64,000 bases of DNA from DASXHD01 sp036488725 (lineage in GTDB: Bacteria; Myxococcota_A; Polyangia; Polyangiales; Polyangiaceae). Under the pieces are notes generated by a model. It worked only from the letters and a program-made list of their open reading frames with translations, was not told the DNA's origin and did not search any database. The stretch spans positions 36,882 through 100,881 of the forward strand of contig DASXHD010000132.1 of the NCBI GenBank assembly GCA_036488725.1. The letters run 5' to 3'. Position numbers and translations under genes: made by a program. Each line of letters opens with the position of its first letter. The first letter of the stretch is position 1. Shown here piece after piece: positions 19,925-30,493 of the stretch.

Positions 19925-20856
19925 CGCGTCCTCGTGGCGTTGTGCGTGAGGCGTCGCGCGAGCACGTCGAGCGCGCTCGCGAGCTCAGGTGATGCAGAGG
20001 ATTTCGCCGTAAGGGCCCATTGCGGAGCGTCGGGATGATCGATCACGACGAGCGCGGTCGCGGCTTCGTTTCGAACGTCGTCTTCGCGCGTCGCGACGAA
20101 AATCGCGAACGCGGCGCGCGCCGTCGTCTCACGAATCGCGGGGGCCTCCGCTGCGGGAGCGGTCTGGAGCGTCCAAGCCGAGCCCATCGCCGAGAGCGAT
20201 CGGAGCAGCTGAATCGCGGCCATTCCAGTCTTGCCCTGCGACGCGATCGACGCGAGCGCATGCGCGGCTGCGACGCGGCGGCACGAGCCGAGGCCCGCGA
20301 TGACCGCGTCTTGTTTCGGTCCCGGCGTCGTCGCGAGCGACGAGAGCATCGCCACGTCGGAGTCGCTCGCGATCTTGCCGAGCGCGTCGGCGGCGGCGCG
20401 CAATTCGAAAAACTCCGACCCGCTCGCGAGGATCGCGCGATAGACCGGCGCGGCCGACGGATCTTTTTGATCGCCCGCGGCCTCGATGAGCCCGGCGCGG
20501 AGCGCGATGCGCGCGCTGTCACGCGTCGGGAGCGCGAAACGCTCCGGCGCGACGATGGGCTCGAGCAGCGCCATCGCGGAGCCCGCGTGCCCGCGCGCGA
20601 CGCCGCGAAGGATCGGCGCCATCGCGACGAACCGACCTTGCTTACGCCGGTCGAGACCGTCGGCGCGCGCCACGATGCTTCGCACCGCGTCGAACGTGCC
20701 GGGCTCGCGCGCCCGGGCTTGGGCAATCGACGACTCGACGCGCGCGCGCGAGGCGGCATCGAGGGATGAAACGGAGGCCAGCGCGCCGGACCCATCCGCG
20801 CGCGCGCCGGTCGCCGCGAGCAGAAACATCGCGGCGACGAGTGTGAAACGTCGCAT
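19921..20856 (-). CDS. HEAT-like periplasmic protein, operon partner of the PAD lipoprotein
   Basis: A 311-residue exported protein (MRRFTLVAAMFLLAATGARA signal from ATG 20856; an upstream in-frame ATG at 20892 lacks a sensible signal). The mature part is Ala/Leu-rich helical repeat sequence (APVYRAILASGSEFFELRAAADALGKIASDSDVAMLSSLA, then DDVRNEAATALVVIDHPDA) resembling HEAT repeats, a protein-binding scaffold. It overlaps the PAD gene by four bases (ATGA), so joint expression is very likely; a role in presenting substrate or anchoring the deiminase is speculation. Confidence 0.7.
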   Translation of the reverse strand: MRRFTLVAAMFLLAATGARADGSGALASVSSLDAASRARVESSIAQARAREPGTFDAVRSIVARADGLDRRKQGRFVAMAPILRGVARGHAGSAMALLEPIVAPERFALPTRDSARIALRAGLIEAAGDQKDPSAAPVYRAILASGSEFFELRAAADALGKIASDSDVAMLSSLATTPGPKQDAVIAGLGSCRRVAAAHALASIASQGKTGMAAIQLLRSLSAMGSAWTLQTAPAAEAPAIRETTARAAFAIFVATREDDVRNEAATALVVIDHPDAPQWALTAKSSASPELASALDVLARRLTHNATRTR

Positions 20857-20946
20857 GGTCCGGCCGGTAGCATCGGCCCGATCGGTCGGCAATCGGACTA
20901 CGACGTAAGACGCGACGTGATTCGCTGCCGCTGAATCTTTCGGCTG

Positions 20947-21311
20947 TCACTCGTCTTCGTCGCGACGCGATCGAGGCGAACGGCCTCGCCGATAACAGCA
21001 GACGTGCTCTTCGCCATCCTTCTTGCGGTGACGATCGGTCGCGTGCGAGTCGTACGCGCGGCCGTGATGCGTCGCGGCGCAGTCGGTGTCGTCGTCGCTG
21101 TTTTCGTCGTCGTCGCCCTTCGACGCCGGCGTGATGCAGAGCACCACCGGCTCCGGTTCGCCGGGCCCGGCGGCGCCCGCGTCCGAGTCGGCGCGGGTGC
21201 TCGCGTCCGGCGCCGCGTAAGCCGAGAGCGGCACGCGCACGATCTCGAAGCCCGGATCGGAGTCGTTGCGGCACGCGACGAGCGCCGCGCAAAGGGCGAC
21301 GGCGCGCGCAC

Positions 21312-21318
<7 letters not shown>
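20947..21318 (-). CDS. Small Asp-rich lipoprotein
   Basis: A 123-residue predicted lipoprotein (MLSARAVALCAALVAC, lipobox at AALVAC) beginning inside the last codons of the Ser/Thr kinase gene (seven-base overlap). The mature part is low-complexity with an acidic run (GDDDENSDDDTD), a His/Arg/Lys stretch and a CC pair near the C-terminus. Last gene of the five-gene operon beginning with rsmG. No family recognised. Confidence 0.55.
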
Positions 21319-22522
<1,204 letters not shown>

Positions 22523-22526
<4 letters not shown>

Positions 22527-23677
22527 GACCGCCGACGATAACACGCCGCGAGCACCGCAAAGAGCGGGAGGAGCGGCGTGTGGAAGCGGCCCGCGCCGAA
22601 CGTGACGAGCACGGCGAGCGCGACGCACGCCGCGAAGGCGATGACAGCCGCGGCGCGCTCGCGCTGGCGCCACGCGACGACCGCGGCCGCGCCGAGGAGC
22701 GCCCACCACGCGAGGTTGCAGAATACACGTAACGCGTTCAGCGCGACCGGCGAAAATCGGGTGCCGCGCGCGTAGAAGTCGTCGACGATCCAATCGTCCC
22801 AAACGAGCAGACGCGAGAGCTTCGCGGGTGCGAGCGTGACGATCTCGAAAGGATGATCGCGGAGCCCCTGCTCGGCACATCGCACGCCGTTCGCGTTGCG
22901 CTCGGCTTCGCCCGCCACGAGCGGAACGAGGCCTGGGACGGTGCGATATCCGCCGGTCGCGCCGTCGCCGAGGCCGACGCAGAGGTTCGGGCCGGCGCTC
23001 GTCGTGAGCGTCGTCGCGCCGAGCCTCGCGCGGTTGCGGAGGACCCAGGGCGCGAGCGCGACCGAGAACGCGAGGACGACCGCGGCCAGGCGGGTCGCGC
23101 GCAGCTTCATCGGCGCGCGTGCGACCGCGAACGCCGCGCCCGCGATCAAGAACGCAGCGCACGACTCGCGGACGAACGTGGCCGCAGCGACCGCGACGCC
23201 GAAGAGCGCGTAGTCGCGCGCCCGGCCGAGCTCACGCGCGCGGACGAGCGCGATCGCGGCGAGCACGACGAGCGGCACGGCGAGGTTCTCCGAGAGGAGC
23301 GCGCCCGGAAGAAGCACGAGCGATGGAACGAGCGCGCAGATCGCCGCCGCGCGCCACGCGATCGCGCGATCCGCGAGGCGTCGCGCGAGAACCCAGACGA
23401 GCGCGATCGTGACGCCGCCGAGGAGCGCGCTCGCGACCGCGACGCCGCGATCGCCGAGACCGAGCTGGAAGATCAGCCCCATCCACGCGGGCCATCCCGG
23501 CGTCCAATACGCCGTCGGCGCCGAGATGCCGTAGCCGTGACCCTCGGCGATCGCGTGGGCGAGCGCGCGATAGGCCGCGGCGTCGTCACGCACGACCGGC
23601 GGCGCCGCGATCGCCCACGCCACGCGCGCCACGACTCCGGCGCCCACCGCAATCCATGCAGAATGCAAAGACTTCAT
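22523..23677 (-). CDS. Polytopic membrane glycosyltransferase-like protein (GT-C fold)
   Basis: A 384-residue protein with about nine hydrophobic segments. Residue stretches RDDAAAYRALAHAIAEGHGYG and APTAYWTPGWPAWMGL resemble the first periplasmic loop of ArnT/PMT-type GT-C transferases, with a DD pair as possible metal/lipid-phosphate site. These enzymes move sugars from polyprenyl carriers. ATG 23677 is chosen because it overlaps the preceding stop (ATGA). The gene's start coincides with an AT-rich dyad (TGCA-GAA-TGCA, 23657-23667), and another island is at 22716-22733. Confidence 0.7.
22716..22733 (-). repeat. AT-rich dyad motif copy
   Basis: Reads GTTACGTGTATTCTGCAA in the GT-C-like membrane protein gene, using rare codons TTA and GTA. 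Confidence 0.6.
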
Positions 23678-25122
23678 GGAAGCGGCCGAAATAAGCGCAA
23701 TCGGCCGCTCTCGAACGCGAGCTCGTGGCGCGCGATCGGGCCGATCATCGCGGCCGGCGGCGTTCCCCATTCGAGCACCCAGCCGCGCTCGGCGAGCGCG
23801 CCCTCGTACGCCCGCCACGCTTCGGGCCCGTGCTCGCGCTGCGCGAACGAAGGATCCGAGAGCGCAGTCTTCGGCGGCGGCGTGCGATAGCCGATCGGAA
23901 ACGAAGGCGAGTGCGCGAAGAGAAGCGGCGCCGACGTTCGCGCGTCGACGACGTAAAGCCCCCACGCGTTGACGAGCGCCCAGGTGTTCTCGCTCGAGCC
24001 TTTCGCGTCGAACATCACCGGATACAAATCAGCGTCCTCCGGAACGAGCGGCGCGCCGGCCGCGACCTCGCGAAAATCGCGAGCGAGCCGCGCGTAGTCG
24101 ACGCCGAGGCCGATCGAGCACGCGAGCGCGCACGCGCCGAGCGCTCCGGTTGCCCACCGCGGAACGTCCGCCGGCGCGCGGACGAGCGCCGCCGCGTAGA
24201 GAAACGGAAGAAAGCGCGAGTTCACCGCGAACCAATCGGCCGCTTCGCTCGGCACGACGAAAACGAGCGCGAGGAGCACCATCGCCGCCGGAAGGGAAAG
24301 AAACGGAACGTCGTCGCGCCGCCCGCGCACGAGCGCCACCGCGAGCGCGAGCGTCACGACGAGCGACGCCAGCTCGAGCTTCGAAAACGACCAAGCATAT
24401 TTCGCCCAGAGCTCGTAGACGGTCTCCCACGGCGGGCGATAGACGACGGCGTGTGCCGGCGCGTGCGGCCGAACGAGCTCGACGCCCGCCGACCACGCCG
24501 CGAGGGCGAACGCCGGGGCGAGCGGCGCCATCGCGCGAGCCGGTCGCGCCGAACGCGTCCGCGCGCACTCGATCGCGCCGAGCAAGGCGAGCAGCGCGAG
24601 CGCGAAAATGTGCGTGTACCATACAAGTATCCCGAGCGCGCCCAAGAGGACGCCGCGCGACGCGCTCGCGGCGCGGAGCTGCCGCGCGGCGAGAAGAACG
24701 CACGCGAGCGCGAGCGCCGACCCGAGCGCGTAATCGAGCATGCCCATCGCGACGAACCAGTTGTGAACGAGCGGCGCCGCGAGCATCGTCGCCACGAGCA
24801 CGCGCCCGCGCCCGCCGAGCTCCAGCGCGAGGCGCGGAAACACCCACGCGTGCGCCAGCACGACGAGCGCGACGAAGAGCTTGCCCGCCAAAAACAAATG
24901 CGCGTCGCCGAACGCGTGCAAAAAAACGAAGAGCGACGAGTTCGTCTTCGCGAAGCCGTGAAAAACGAAATTCGGATACGCCTCCGGATGCCGAATCACG
25001 ACCGCGGTCGCGAGGTGCGCCGGCAAATCTTGGAGCGGCGGCACGCGGCAGAGAAGGAGCGGCCACGCGCCGAGCACGAAGAGCGCGAGCGTCGACGCGC
25101 GCACGCGGGTCGCGTCGGTCAC
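23674..25122 (-). CDS. Polytopic membrane protein, likely GT-C-type
   Basis: A 482-residue protein with roughly ten hydrophobic segments. It begins at GTG 25122, overlapping the rsmG stop as GTGA. The early PPLQDLPAHLATAVV loop (with an Asp) and the absence of soluble enzymatic motifs suggest a GT-C-like transferase similar to its downstream neighbour. The C-terminal ~130 residues are extracytoplasmic. The pair may act on a surface polysaccharide or lipid carrier; this is inference from fold and context only. Confidence 0.62.
   Translation of the reverse strand: MTDATRVRASTLALFVLGAWPLLLCRVPPLQDLPAHLATAVVIRHPEAYPNFVFHGFAKTNSSLFVFLHAFGDAHLFLAGKLFVALVVLAHAWVFPRLALELGGRGRVLVATMLAAPLVHNWFVAMGMLDYALGSALALACVLLAARQLRAASASRGVLLGALGILVWYTHIFALALLALLGAIECARTRSARPARAMAPLAPAFALAAWSAGVELVRPHAPAHAVVYRPPWETVYELWAKYAWSFSKLELASLVVTLALAVALVRGRRDDVPFLSLPAAMVLLALVFVVPSEAADWFAVNSRFLPFLYAAALVRAPADVPRWATGALGACALACSIGLGVDYARLARDFREVAAGAPLVPEDADLYPVMFDAKGSSENTWALVNAWGLYVVDARTSAPLLFAHSPSFPIGYRTPPPKTALSDPSFAQREHGPEAWRAYEGALAERGWVLEWGTPPAAMIGPIARHELAFESGRLRLFRPLP
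24614..24631 (-). repeat. AT-rich dyad motif copy
   Basis: Reads GATACTTGTATGGTACAC in the second membrane protein gene; core TGTA-TGG-TACA. Confidence 0.5.
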
Positions 25123-25757
25123 GCCGAGCCGCCTTCGCGCATGTAGCGAACGAGTCTTTTTTTTGCGCCGGTCGACGCGTCGTCGTACGCGAGCGTCTCG
25201 GCGATCGCGCAGCGCGCGTCGGCGGGCGGATCGTCTTGCGCGAGGAGCACCCAGACGCTTCCGCCGGGCCGCACGAGATCCGCGCCGAGCGCGAGCCACT
25301 CGGGCGGCGGAAAAGTCGCGCGCGAAATCGCGACGTCGAAGGCGCCGCGCGGCAACCGATCGGCGCGCTCGGCGCGCAGCGCGACGTCGGTTCGACCGAG
25401 CGTACCGATGACCGTTCGCAAGAACGCCGCCCGCTTGCCGAGCGGCTCGCAAATCGTGACGCGCAAGTCGGGCCGCAGGATCGCGAGCGCGAGCCCGGGC
25501 GCGCCCGCCCCCGTTCCGACGTCGACGACCTCGAGCCCACTCGGCACCGCGCCCGCGAGCATCATCGCGTCGGCAAGCATGAGCCAGACGAGCGCGCGCG
25601 CGTCTTTCGCAGCGGTCAGGTCGATTTTCGCATTCCACGCGGTGAGCGCGTCCAGCCAAACGCCGATCGCGCGCGCGCGCTCCGCGTCGGGCACGGCCGC
25701 GCCGAGCGCCTCCGCGACCTCCGCCACGGGCCACGCCTCTGGTCTCCGAAGCGGCAT
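25119..25757 (-). CDS. rsmG: 16S rRNA (guanine-N7)-methyltransferase RsmG/GidB
   Basis: Methylates N7 of G527 in 16S rRNA. The 212-residue product shows the family features: WNAKIDLTAAKD (41-52), the SAM-binding VVDVGTGAGAPGLALAI (77-93) and FDVAISRAT. Length is normal. First gene of an overlapping five-gene operon with two membrane transferase-like proteins and a Ser/Thr kinase, not its usual gidA or parAB context. Confidence 0.9.
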   Translation of the reverse strand: MPLRRPEAWPVAEVAEALGAAVPDAERARAIGVWLDALTAWNAKIDLTAAKDARALVWLMLADAMMLAGAVPSGLEVVDVGTGAGAPGLALAILRPDLRVTICEPLGKRAAFLRTVIGTLGRTDVALRAERADRLPRGAFDVAISRATFPPPEWLALGADLVRPGGSVWVLLAQDDPPADARCAIAETLAYDDASTGAKKRLVRYMREGGSA

Positions 25758-25797
25758 TTCGCGGGCATCATATGAGATGTGCTACGGAAAGAAACGA

Positions 25798-26826
25798 ATG
25801 CGAGCCCCCGACTTCGGTCGACTCGAACGGCTAGCCGGCACGCCGATGCGCTTCACCGAGATGCCCGGCGGCGCTTCGACACGTCGTTACTTCCGCGTGG
25901 AGCGTGGCGCCGAGGGCACGGCGATCGCGATGTTCGTGCCCGAAGGCGGCAAGCCCGAAGAAATCGCGAAAGACGCCGCGCGCAGCCGCTGGCCGTTTCT
26001 CGAGGTGCGCGATCTCCTCGCGTCGGCGGGCGTCGACGTCCCCGCGCTCTACGGTGAAGATCAAGATCACGGCTGGCTCCTCCTCGAAGACCTCGGCGAC
26101 GACACGCTCGCGAATTATCTCGCGCGCCACCCCGAATCGCGCGAAGCCCTCTATCGTCAAGCGGTCGTCGATCTCGCACGCGCGCAGCGCTCGCTCGCCG
26201 CGCTTCCGTCCGAGTCGATCGTCGCCGGTCGCGCGTTCGACGCCGATCTCCTCCGTTGGGAAATCGATCATTTTCGCGAATGGGGCCTCGAAGCGCGCGG
26301 CCACATGCTCTCGCCCGAAGACCGCGCCGCCTTCGATGCGATCGCCCAGCGCCTCGCCGATCGCATCGCGAGCTGGCCGCGCGGCTTCGTTCACCGCGAT
26401 TACCAATCGCGCAATCTCATGGTCCGCGAAACGACGCGCGGCCCTTCACTTTGCTGGATCGATTTCCAAGACGCGCTCCTCGGCCCGCGCGTCTACGACC
26501 TCGTCGCCCTCCTCAGCGATTCGTACCAGACGTTCGACCGCCCGTTCGTCGAAGCCCGCCTGCGCGATTTCGCCACAGAAGCAGGCGAAGACGATTTCGA
26601 AAAATTGGTCGAACAATTCGACTACGTCACCGTCCAACGAAAGCTGAAAGACGCCGGTCGCTTCGTTTTCATCGAGCGAAAGAAGGGGAACGACACGTTT
26701 TTGCGTTTCGTCGAACCGACCATCGCGAAGGTGCAAGCGGCGCTCGAACGTCTCTCAGTGCGCGATCCCGACATGGCGGCGCTCGATCGATTGTTGCGAC
26801 GCACCTTGCAAGCGGGACAGTTTTGA
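25798..26826 (+). CDS. AmgK-like sugar kinase / aminoglycoside-phosphotransferase fold
   Basis: A 342-residue APH-fold kinase. The catalytic segment FVHRDYQSRNLM near residues 197-208 and the metal site WIDFQDALLGPRVYDLVALL near 219-238 match AmgK (anomeric N-acetylmuramate/N-acetylglucosamine kinase of peptidoglycan recycling) and related predicted phosphotransferases. ATG 25798 follows a GGAAAG site; an ATG at 25777 is less likely. The usual partner murU is not adjacent, so the sugar specificity is an inference. Confidence 0.78.
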   Translation: MRAPDFGRLERLAGTPMRFTEMPGGASTRRYFRVERGAEGTAIAMFVPEGGKPEEIAKDAARSRWPFLEVRDLLASAGVDVPALYGEDQDHGWLLLEDLGDDTLANYLARHPESREALYRQAVVDLARAQRSLAALPSESIVAGRAFDADLLRWEIDHFREWGLEARGHMLSPEDRAAFDAIAQRLADRIASWPRGFVHRDYQSRNLMVRETTRGPSLCWIDFQDALLGPRVYDLVALLSDSYQTFDRPFVEARLRDFATEAGEDDFEKLVEQFDYVTVQRKLKDAGRFVFIERKKGNDTFLRFVEPTIAKVQAALERLSVRDPDMAALDRLLRRTLQAGQF

Positions 26827-26922
26827 CGGTAGCTTGAGCTGAATAGTTGGCAGTAGCTGTCGTCCAATGATCCGCGCCGCCGGGACGCAGATCGCACACC
26901 AACCTTGTGGAGGATTGATCCC

Positions 26923-27345
26923 ATGAACCAGTCAACGGCTTCGACTTTGCGCAAACTAGCGGGTGGGGCCGCGCTTGCGTTCGGCGTGGCGGCGATGTCG
27001 TCGTCGACCGCGTGCTCCGTCAGCATTTCTTGTCCGATCGACACGTGCGACGGCGTTTGCACCGACACGAGCAACGACGACTTCAACTGCGGCGCCTGCG
27101 GCAACGAGTGCTTGAGCACCGAGAGCTGCGTCGGCGGAGCGTGCGTGGGTGGCGTTGCTTGCACGCCGGACCTCGGGTCGTGCGTCGTCGACTCCGACTG
27201 CTGCGCATCGCCCGTCGATGGGCGGAGCGTCTGCGCGGGCGACAACAAGTGCGGCTGTGTCGCGGCCGGCGAAATCGGATGCGCGCAGGACAGCGACTGC
27301 TGCGATCCGAACGCGCTCTGCCAAGCCGACGGCTCCTGCCAGTAA
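26923..27345 (+). CDS. Cys-rich secreted protein with myxobacterial NCGACGN motif
   Basis: A 140-residue exported protein with GGAGG nine bases before ATG 26923, a signal region ending near SSSTACS (possible lipobox) and some 20 cysteines. The repeat DDFNCGACGNECLSTESCVGGACV and paired DSDCC units are widespread in secreted myxobacterial proteins and probably form small disulfide knots. Its TAA stop lies in the same reading frame as the downstream beta-galactosidase. Binding or structural role; no enzyme motif. Confidence 0.7.
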   Translation: MNQSTASTLRKLAGGAALAFGVAAMSSSTACSVSISCPIDTCDGVCTDTSNDDFNCGACGNECLSTESCVGGACVGGVACTPDLGSCVVDSDCCASPVDGRSVCAGDNKCGCVAAGEIGCAQDSDCCDPNALCQADGSCQ

Positions 27346-27408
27346 TCGAAACCGATTCGACCGCGCGCCAAGCTTCATCCGAACGGCGTTCGCCTGAGCG
27401 ACGGCACG

Positions 27409-29346
27409 GTGGTGCCGCTGGTCTGCGGCGCCATGCACTACTGGCGTCTCGAGCCCTCGTCGTGGGGACCGGGGCTCGACGCCATGCGTGCGATGGGCAT
27501 GCGCGTGGTCGAGACGTACGTGCCGTGGGGAGCCCATGAGGTTTCCCGCGGCATGTTCGATTTTGGGCAAACGAGGCCGCGGCTCGACGTCGCGCGGTTT
27601 CTTCGGATGGTGCACGAGCGCGGCATGCTCGCGATCGTGCGGCCCGGTCCGCACATCAACGCGGAGCTGACGTACTTCGGTTTGCCCGAGCGCGTCGTTT
27701 GGGACAGCGCGTGTCAGGCGAAGACCCCGCAGGGAAATCCCGTGATGCTGCCGCTCGTGCCGGTGGGCTTTCCGGTGCCGAGCTACGCGAGCGAGGCGTT
27801 CCACGAAGAAGTGGAGGGCTGGTTCGAGGCCTGCATTCCCGTTTTGTCGCCGCTGCGGCATCCGGAAGGGCCGATCGTGATGGTGCAGGTCGACAACGAG
27901 GGCGCGCTCTACTTTCGCGACGGCGCCTACGACCAGGATTACCACCCCGATTCGCTGCAGCTTTTCCGCGATTATTTACGTGTAAAGTACAAGCGTCCGA
28001 GCGCGCTGCGTGCGGCGTGGGGAGACGCGGACGCGACCTTCTCGACCGCGACGCCGCCGGTGCGGTTCGACGCCGAGCAGGCCGAGGCGCTCACGCGTCA
28101 CCTCGATTGGGCCGAGTACCAAGAGCATTTGCTCGCGACCGCGTTCGAACGGATGGGCAAGCGCATCGCCGAGCTCGGGCTCGACGGGATCCCGACGATG
28201 CACAACTTCCCGCTCGGCGAGGCGGCGACGCCGCTGAACCCGGGGCGTTTGTACGGGGCGATCGATTTGGTCGGGCTCGATTATTACCATCACGCGACGC
28301 CGGGCGAGCACGCGGTCCTCATGCGGCGCACGACCGAGCTCGTCGCGCGCGCCGAGGGCCGCGAGGTGCCAGCGTTCGGCGCCGAGATGGGCGTCGGGTT
28401 TCCGCCGTTCTTCGCGCCGCACGACGAGAAAGATTCGCTCTATGCGCTCTTCGCGGCGCTCGCGTACGGGCTTCGCGGGTTCAACTTGTACATGGCGGTC
28501 GAGCGCGACCGATGGATCGGCGCGCCGATCGATTCGCACGGCAATCCGCGGCCGCTCGCCGACGTGTACAACGAATTGTGCGAGGCGCTCGATCGCGTGA
28601 AGTTCTTCGAGCTTCGGCGGCGCGCGCCGGTGCGGCTCGTCGTGCCGCGGCTCTTGCGGAGGCTCGCGCGCATCTCGCATGCGTTCGGGCCGATCACGCC
28701 GGCGGTGTTTCAAATCATGGGCGCCGGGACGCGCGAGGCCGCGTTCGAAGAGAACGCGGCGATCGCTTCGGCCGAGAGTTGGATTCGCGCGTTCGAGCGG
28801 GCGCTTCTCGCGCGTGGGGTGCCGTTCGCGTATGCCGGCGGCGAGACGCTCGGCGTGAGCACCGAAGGCGCGCGGTGGATCTTGTGCGCGACGGCCGACG
28901 GTCTCAAGCCCGAGGTCATCGGCGATTTGCGCGCGCGCGAGCGAAGCGGATGCCGCGTGACGCTCGGGCCGGTCGTGCCGACGCGCGATGGATCGTGGCG
29001 ACCGCTCGCGCATGCGGCCGACGTTCGCGGGCTCGAGATCGAGCCGCTCGAAGACATCGCGCGCGCCGACGCGCTCGTCGCGCGCCGCATCGAAGAGCTC
29101 GGGCTGCCGACGTTTCCGGTCGACCCGCCCGACGCGCACGTCGCGGTGCACGAGGACGCATCGGGCGCGGCGCGCCTCGTCTTCGTGATGAACCCGACGC
29201 CTTCGCCGATCGTCGCCAAAATCGGCGTGCCCGGGCCGGCGTCGCTCGTCTCGCTCCTGGGTGAGCCTACGATTTTCCCGCGCGTGACCGGCGGATTCGA
29301 AATCGCGGTCCCGGCGCGCACGGTTCGCATTTTGGAGGCTCGCTGA
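27409..29346 (+). CDS. GH35-type beta-galactosidase
   Basis: Predicted hydrolysis of terminal beta-galactosides. The 645 residues from GTG 27409 carry VRPGPHINAELTYFGLPE (residues 78-94), the acid/base motif VMVQVDNEG (Glu164) and the likely nucleophile PAFGAEMG (Glu326), as in glycoside hydrolase family 35. The start is uncertain. Homology-like sequence (KLHPNGVRLSDGTVVPLVCGAMHYW) begins 12-14 codons earlier, yet between the upstream in-frame TAA (27343) and 27409 no ATG, GTG or TTG exists, only an ATT (27355) and a CTG (27394). No signal peptide is visible, suggesting a cytoplasmic enzyme. An AT-rich motif copy lies at 27975-27992. Confidence 0.85.
   Translation: MVPLVCGAMHYWRLEPSSWGPGLDAMRAMGMRVVETYVPWGAHEVSRGMFDFGQTRPRLDVARFLRMVHERGMLAIVRPGPHINAELTYFGLPERVVWDSACQAKTPQGNPVMLPLVPVGFPVPSYASEAFHEEVEGWFEACIPVLSPLRHPEGPIVMVQVDNEGALYFRDGAYDQDYHPDSLQLFRDYLRVKYKRPSALRAAWGDADATFSTATPPVRFDAEQAEALTRHLDWAEYQEHLLATAFERMGKRIAELGLDGIPTMHNFPLGEAATPLNPGRLYGAIDLVGLDYYHHATPGEHAVLMRRTTELVARAEGREVPAFGAEMGVGFPPFFAPHDEKDSLYALFAALAYGLRGFNLYMAVERDRWIGAPIDSHGNPRPLADVYNELCEALDRVKFFELRRRAPVRLVVPRLLRRLARISHAFGPITPAVFQIMGAGTREAAFEENAAIASAESWIRAFERALLARGVPFAYAGGETLGVSTEGARWILCATADGLKPEVIGDLRARERSGCRVTLGPVVPTRDGSWRPLAHAADVRGLEIEPLEDIARADALVARRIEELGLPTFPVDPPDAHVAVHEDASGAARLVFVMNPTPSPIVAKIGVPGPASLVSLLGEPTIFPRVTGGFEIAVPARTVRILEAR
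27975..27992 (+). repeat. AT-rich dyad motif copy
   Basis: Reads TTTACGTGTAAAGTACAA in the GH35 gene, the only strong copy in plus orientation; codons TTA CGT GTA. Confidence 0.6.
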
Positions 29347-29349
29347 TCG

Positions 29350-29429
29350 CCCCGAGAGAAACAGAAGATCGGAAGAGCGGAAGGGGAGAGGAAGGATTTT
29401 TTTTGAGGTTCTGTTAATTTTTCTCGGGG
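29350..29429. terminator. Inverted repeat between convergent genes, candidate bidirectional terminator
   Basis: CCCCGAGA at 29350-29357 pairs with TCTCGGGG at 29422-29429, reinforced by ACAG (29361-29364) with CTGT (29411-29414). T- and A-rich runs flank the arms. The loop is a purine-rich stretch including an Illumina-adapter-like 15-mer at 29366-29380, which may be artefactual. The right arm lies in the last codons of the minus-strand gene. Confidence 0.4.
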
Positions 29430-30427
29430 TTTTTGGCGCGGGCGGCGGCGGCGGTCGTGAGGGCGGCGAGGGCGGGGGATTTGACGTCGGGGGCTTCGGC
29501 TTCGAGGCGGTCGGCGAGGCCGGCGAGGATGCCGGTCCAGGCCGCGTGCTCGCGTTCGGCGGGCGGGGTGGTCGACGGGAAGGGATGGCCGCAGGCTTTG
29601 GCGACGGACGTCGCGTAGGCGAGCCATGCGCCGGGTTTGACGCGATCGCTCGCGCGATCGGGAAGCGGCGGCGTGGGGACGCCGAAGACCGCGGCGAGCG
29701 GCGGGCCGGCGACGTAGAGCATCATGTGACGCGGCAAATCGTGTGCGGCGCGGACGCGTGCGAGGGCGAAGACGAGACCGGTCGCGCGCGAGCCGCGGGC
29801 GGCTTGATCGTCGGGCATGCGAAGGAGCGTTTCGAGCGCGCTCGCCGAGCGGAGCGACGCGGCGGCCGCCGCTTCGGTCGCCGTGAGGCGCGCGGCGACG
29901 CGCTCGCGTGCCGCTCGCTTCTGTCGATCGCTCGCGAGCTTTTCGATGTCGGCGCGGAGCTTCGCCGCAGCGCGCCCGGCGTTCGCGGTTTCGCGCGCGG
30001 CGGCGATCACGTTCGAAGCGAAGCGCTCGAGCGCGGTCGATTGCGTCGCGTCGAGACCATCGGCGGCGGCGAGGTCCTTCACCTTGTTCACGAGCGGCTC
30101 GGTGACGCTCGGCTCGAGCATCCGCAGCGCTTCGATTTGCCCGGGGTCCTCCTGACCGGTGACCGCGCGCACCACCTCCGCGCAGAGACGCGAAGTCTCC
30201 GAGCGCTGGGCGGCGGTCGCGGCGTCGCCCTCCGCGTCGTTCCAGAGCTGGTCGGCGAGGCACGCCGTCGACGACGCGACGAGCTTCTCCGCCCGGTCGT
30301 GCGGGAGCGGCGGCGGCGCGGGAACGGTGCTCGCAGTCTCGGCCGGCACGCTCGCCGGCGCCGGGTGACGCGTCCCGCCGCACGCCGCCGCGATCGCGAA
30401 AACGGCACAAATACGGCGCGCGCGCAT
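29414..30427 (-). CDS. Ala-rich helical lipoprotein, unknown function
   Basis: A 337-residue predicted lipoprotein: ATG 30427 gives MRARRICAVFAIAAAC with Cys16 as the lipidated residue. A Pro/Ala/Thr linker precedes a mostly alpha-helical, Arg/Ala-rich body (LRADIEKLASDRQKRAARERVAARLTATEAAAAASL, coiled-coil-like). No known domain. It is divergent from the beta-helix lipoprotein at 30494 with a 66-bp gap holding both promoters. Confidence 0.6.
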   Translation of the reverse strand: MRARRICAVFAIAAACGGTRHPAPASVPAETASTVPAPPPLPHDRAEKLVASSTACLADQLWNDAEGDAATAAQRSETSRLCAEVVRAVTGQEDPGQIEALRMLEPSVTEPLVNKVKDLAAADGLDATQSTALERFASNVIAAARETANAGRAAAKLRADIEKLASDRQKRAARERVAARLTATEAAAAASLRSASALETLLRMPDDQAARGSRATGLVFALARVRAAHDLPRHMMLYVAGPPLAAVFGVPTPPLPDRASDRVKPGAWLAYATSVAKACGHPFPSTTPPAEREHAAWTGILAGLADRLEAEAPDVKSPALAALTTAAAARAKNPEKN

Positions 30428-30493
30428 CCTCGCCGTCTTCGCACTTCCCCACGCGGATGACAAGCCGCTCGCGCGAATGGTAAGAGGGCCGCC

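Noticed and set aside
26827..26922. Possible -35/-10 pair upstream of the Cys-rich gene
   Set aside because: TTGACG and TTGAGC boxes are present but no -10 element at acceptable spacing was found.
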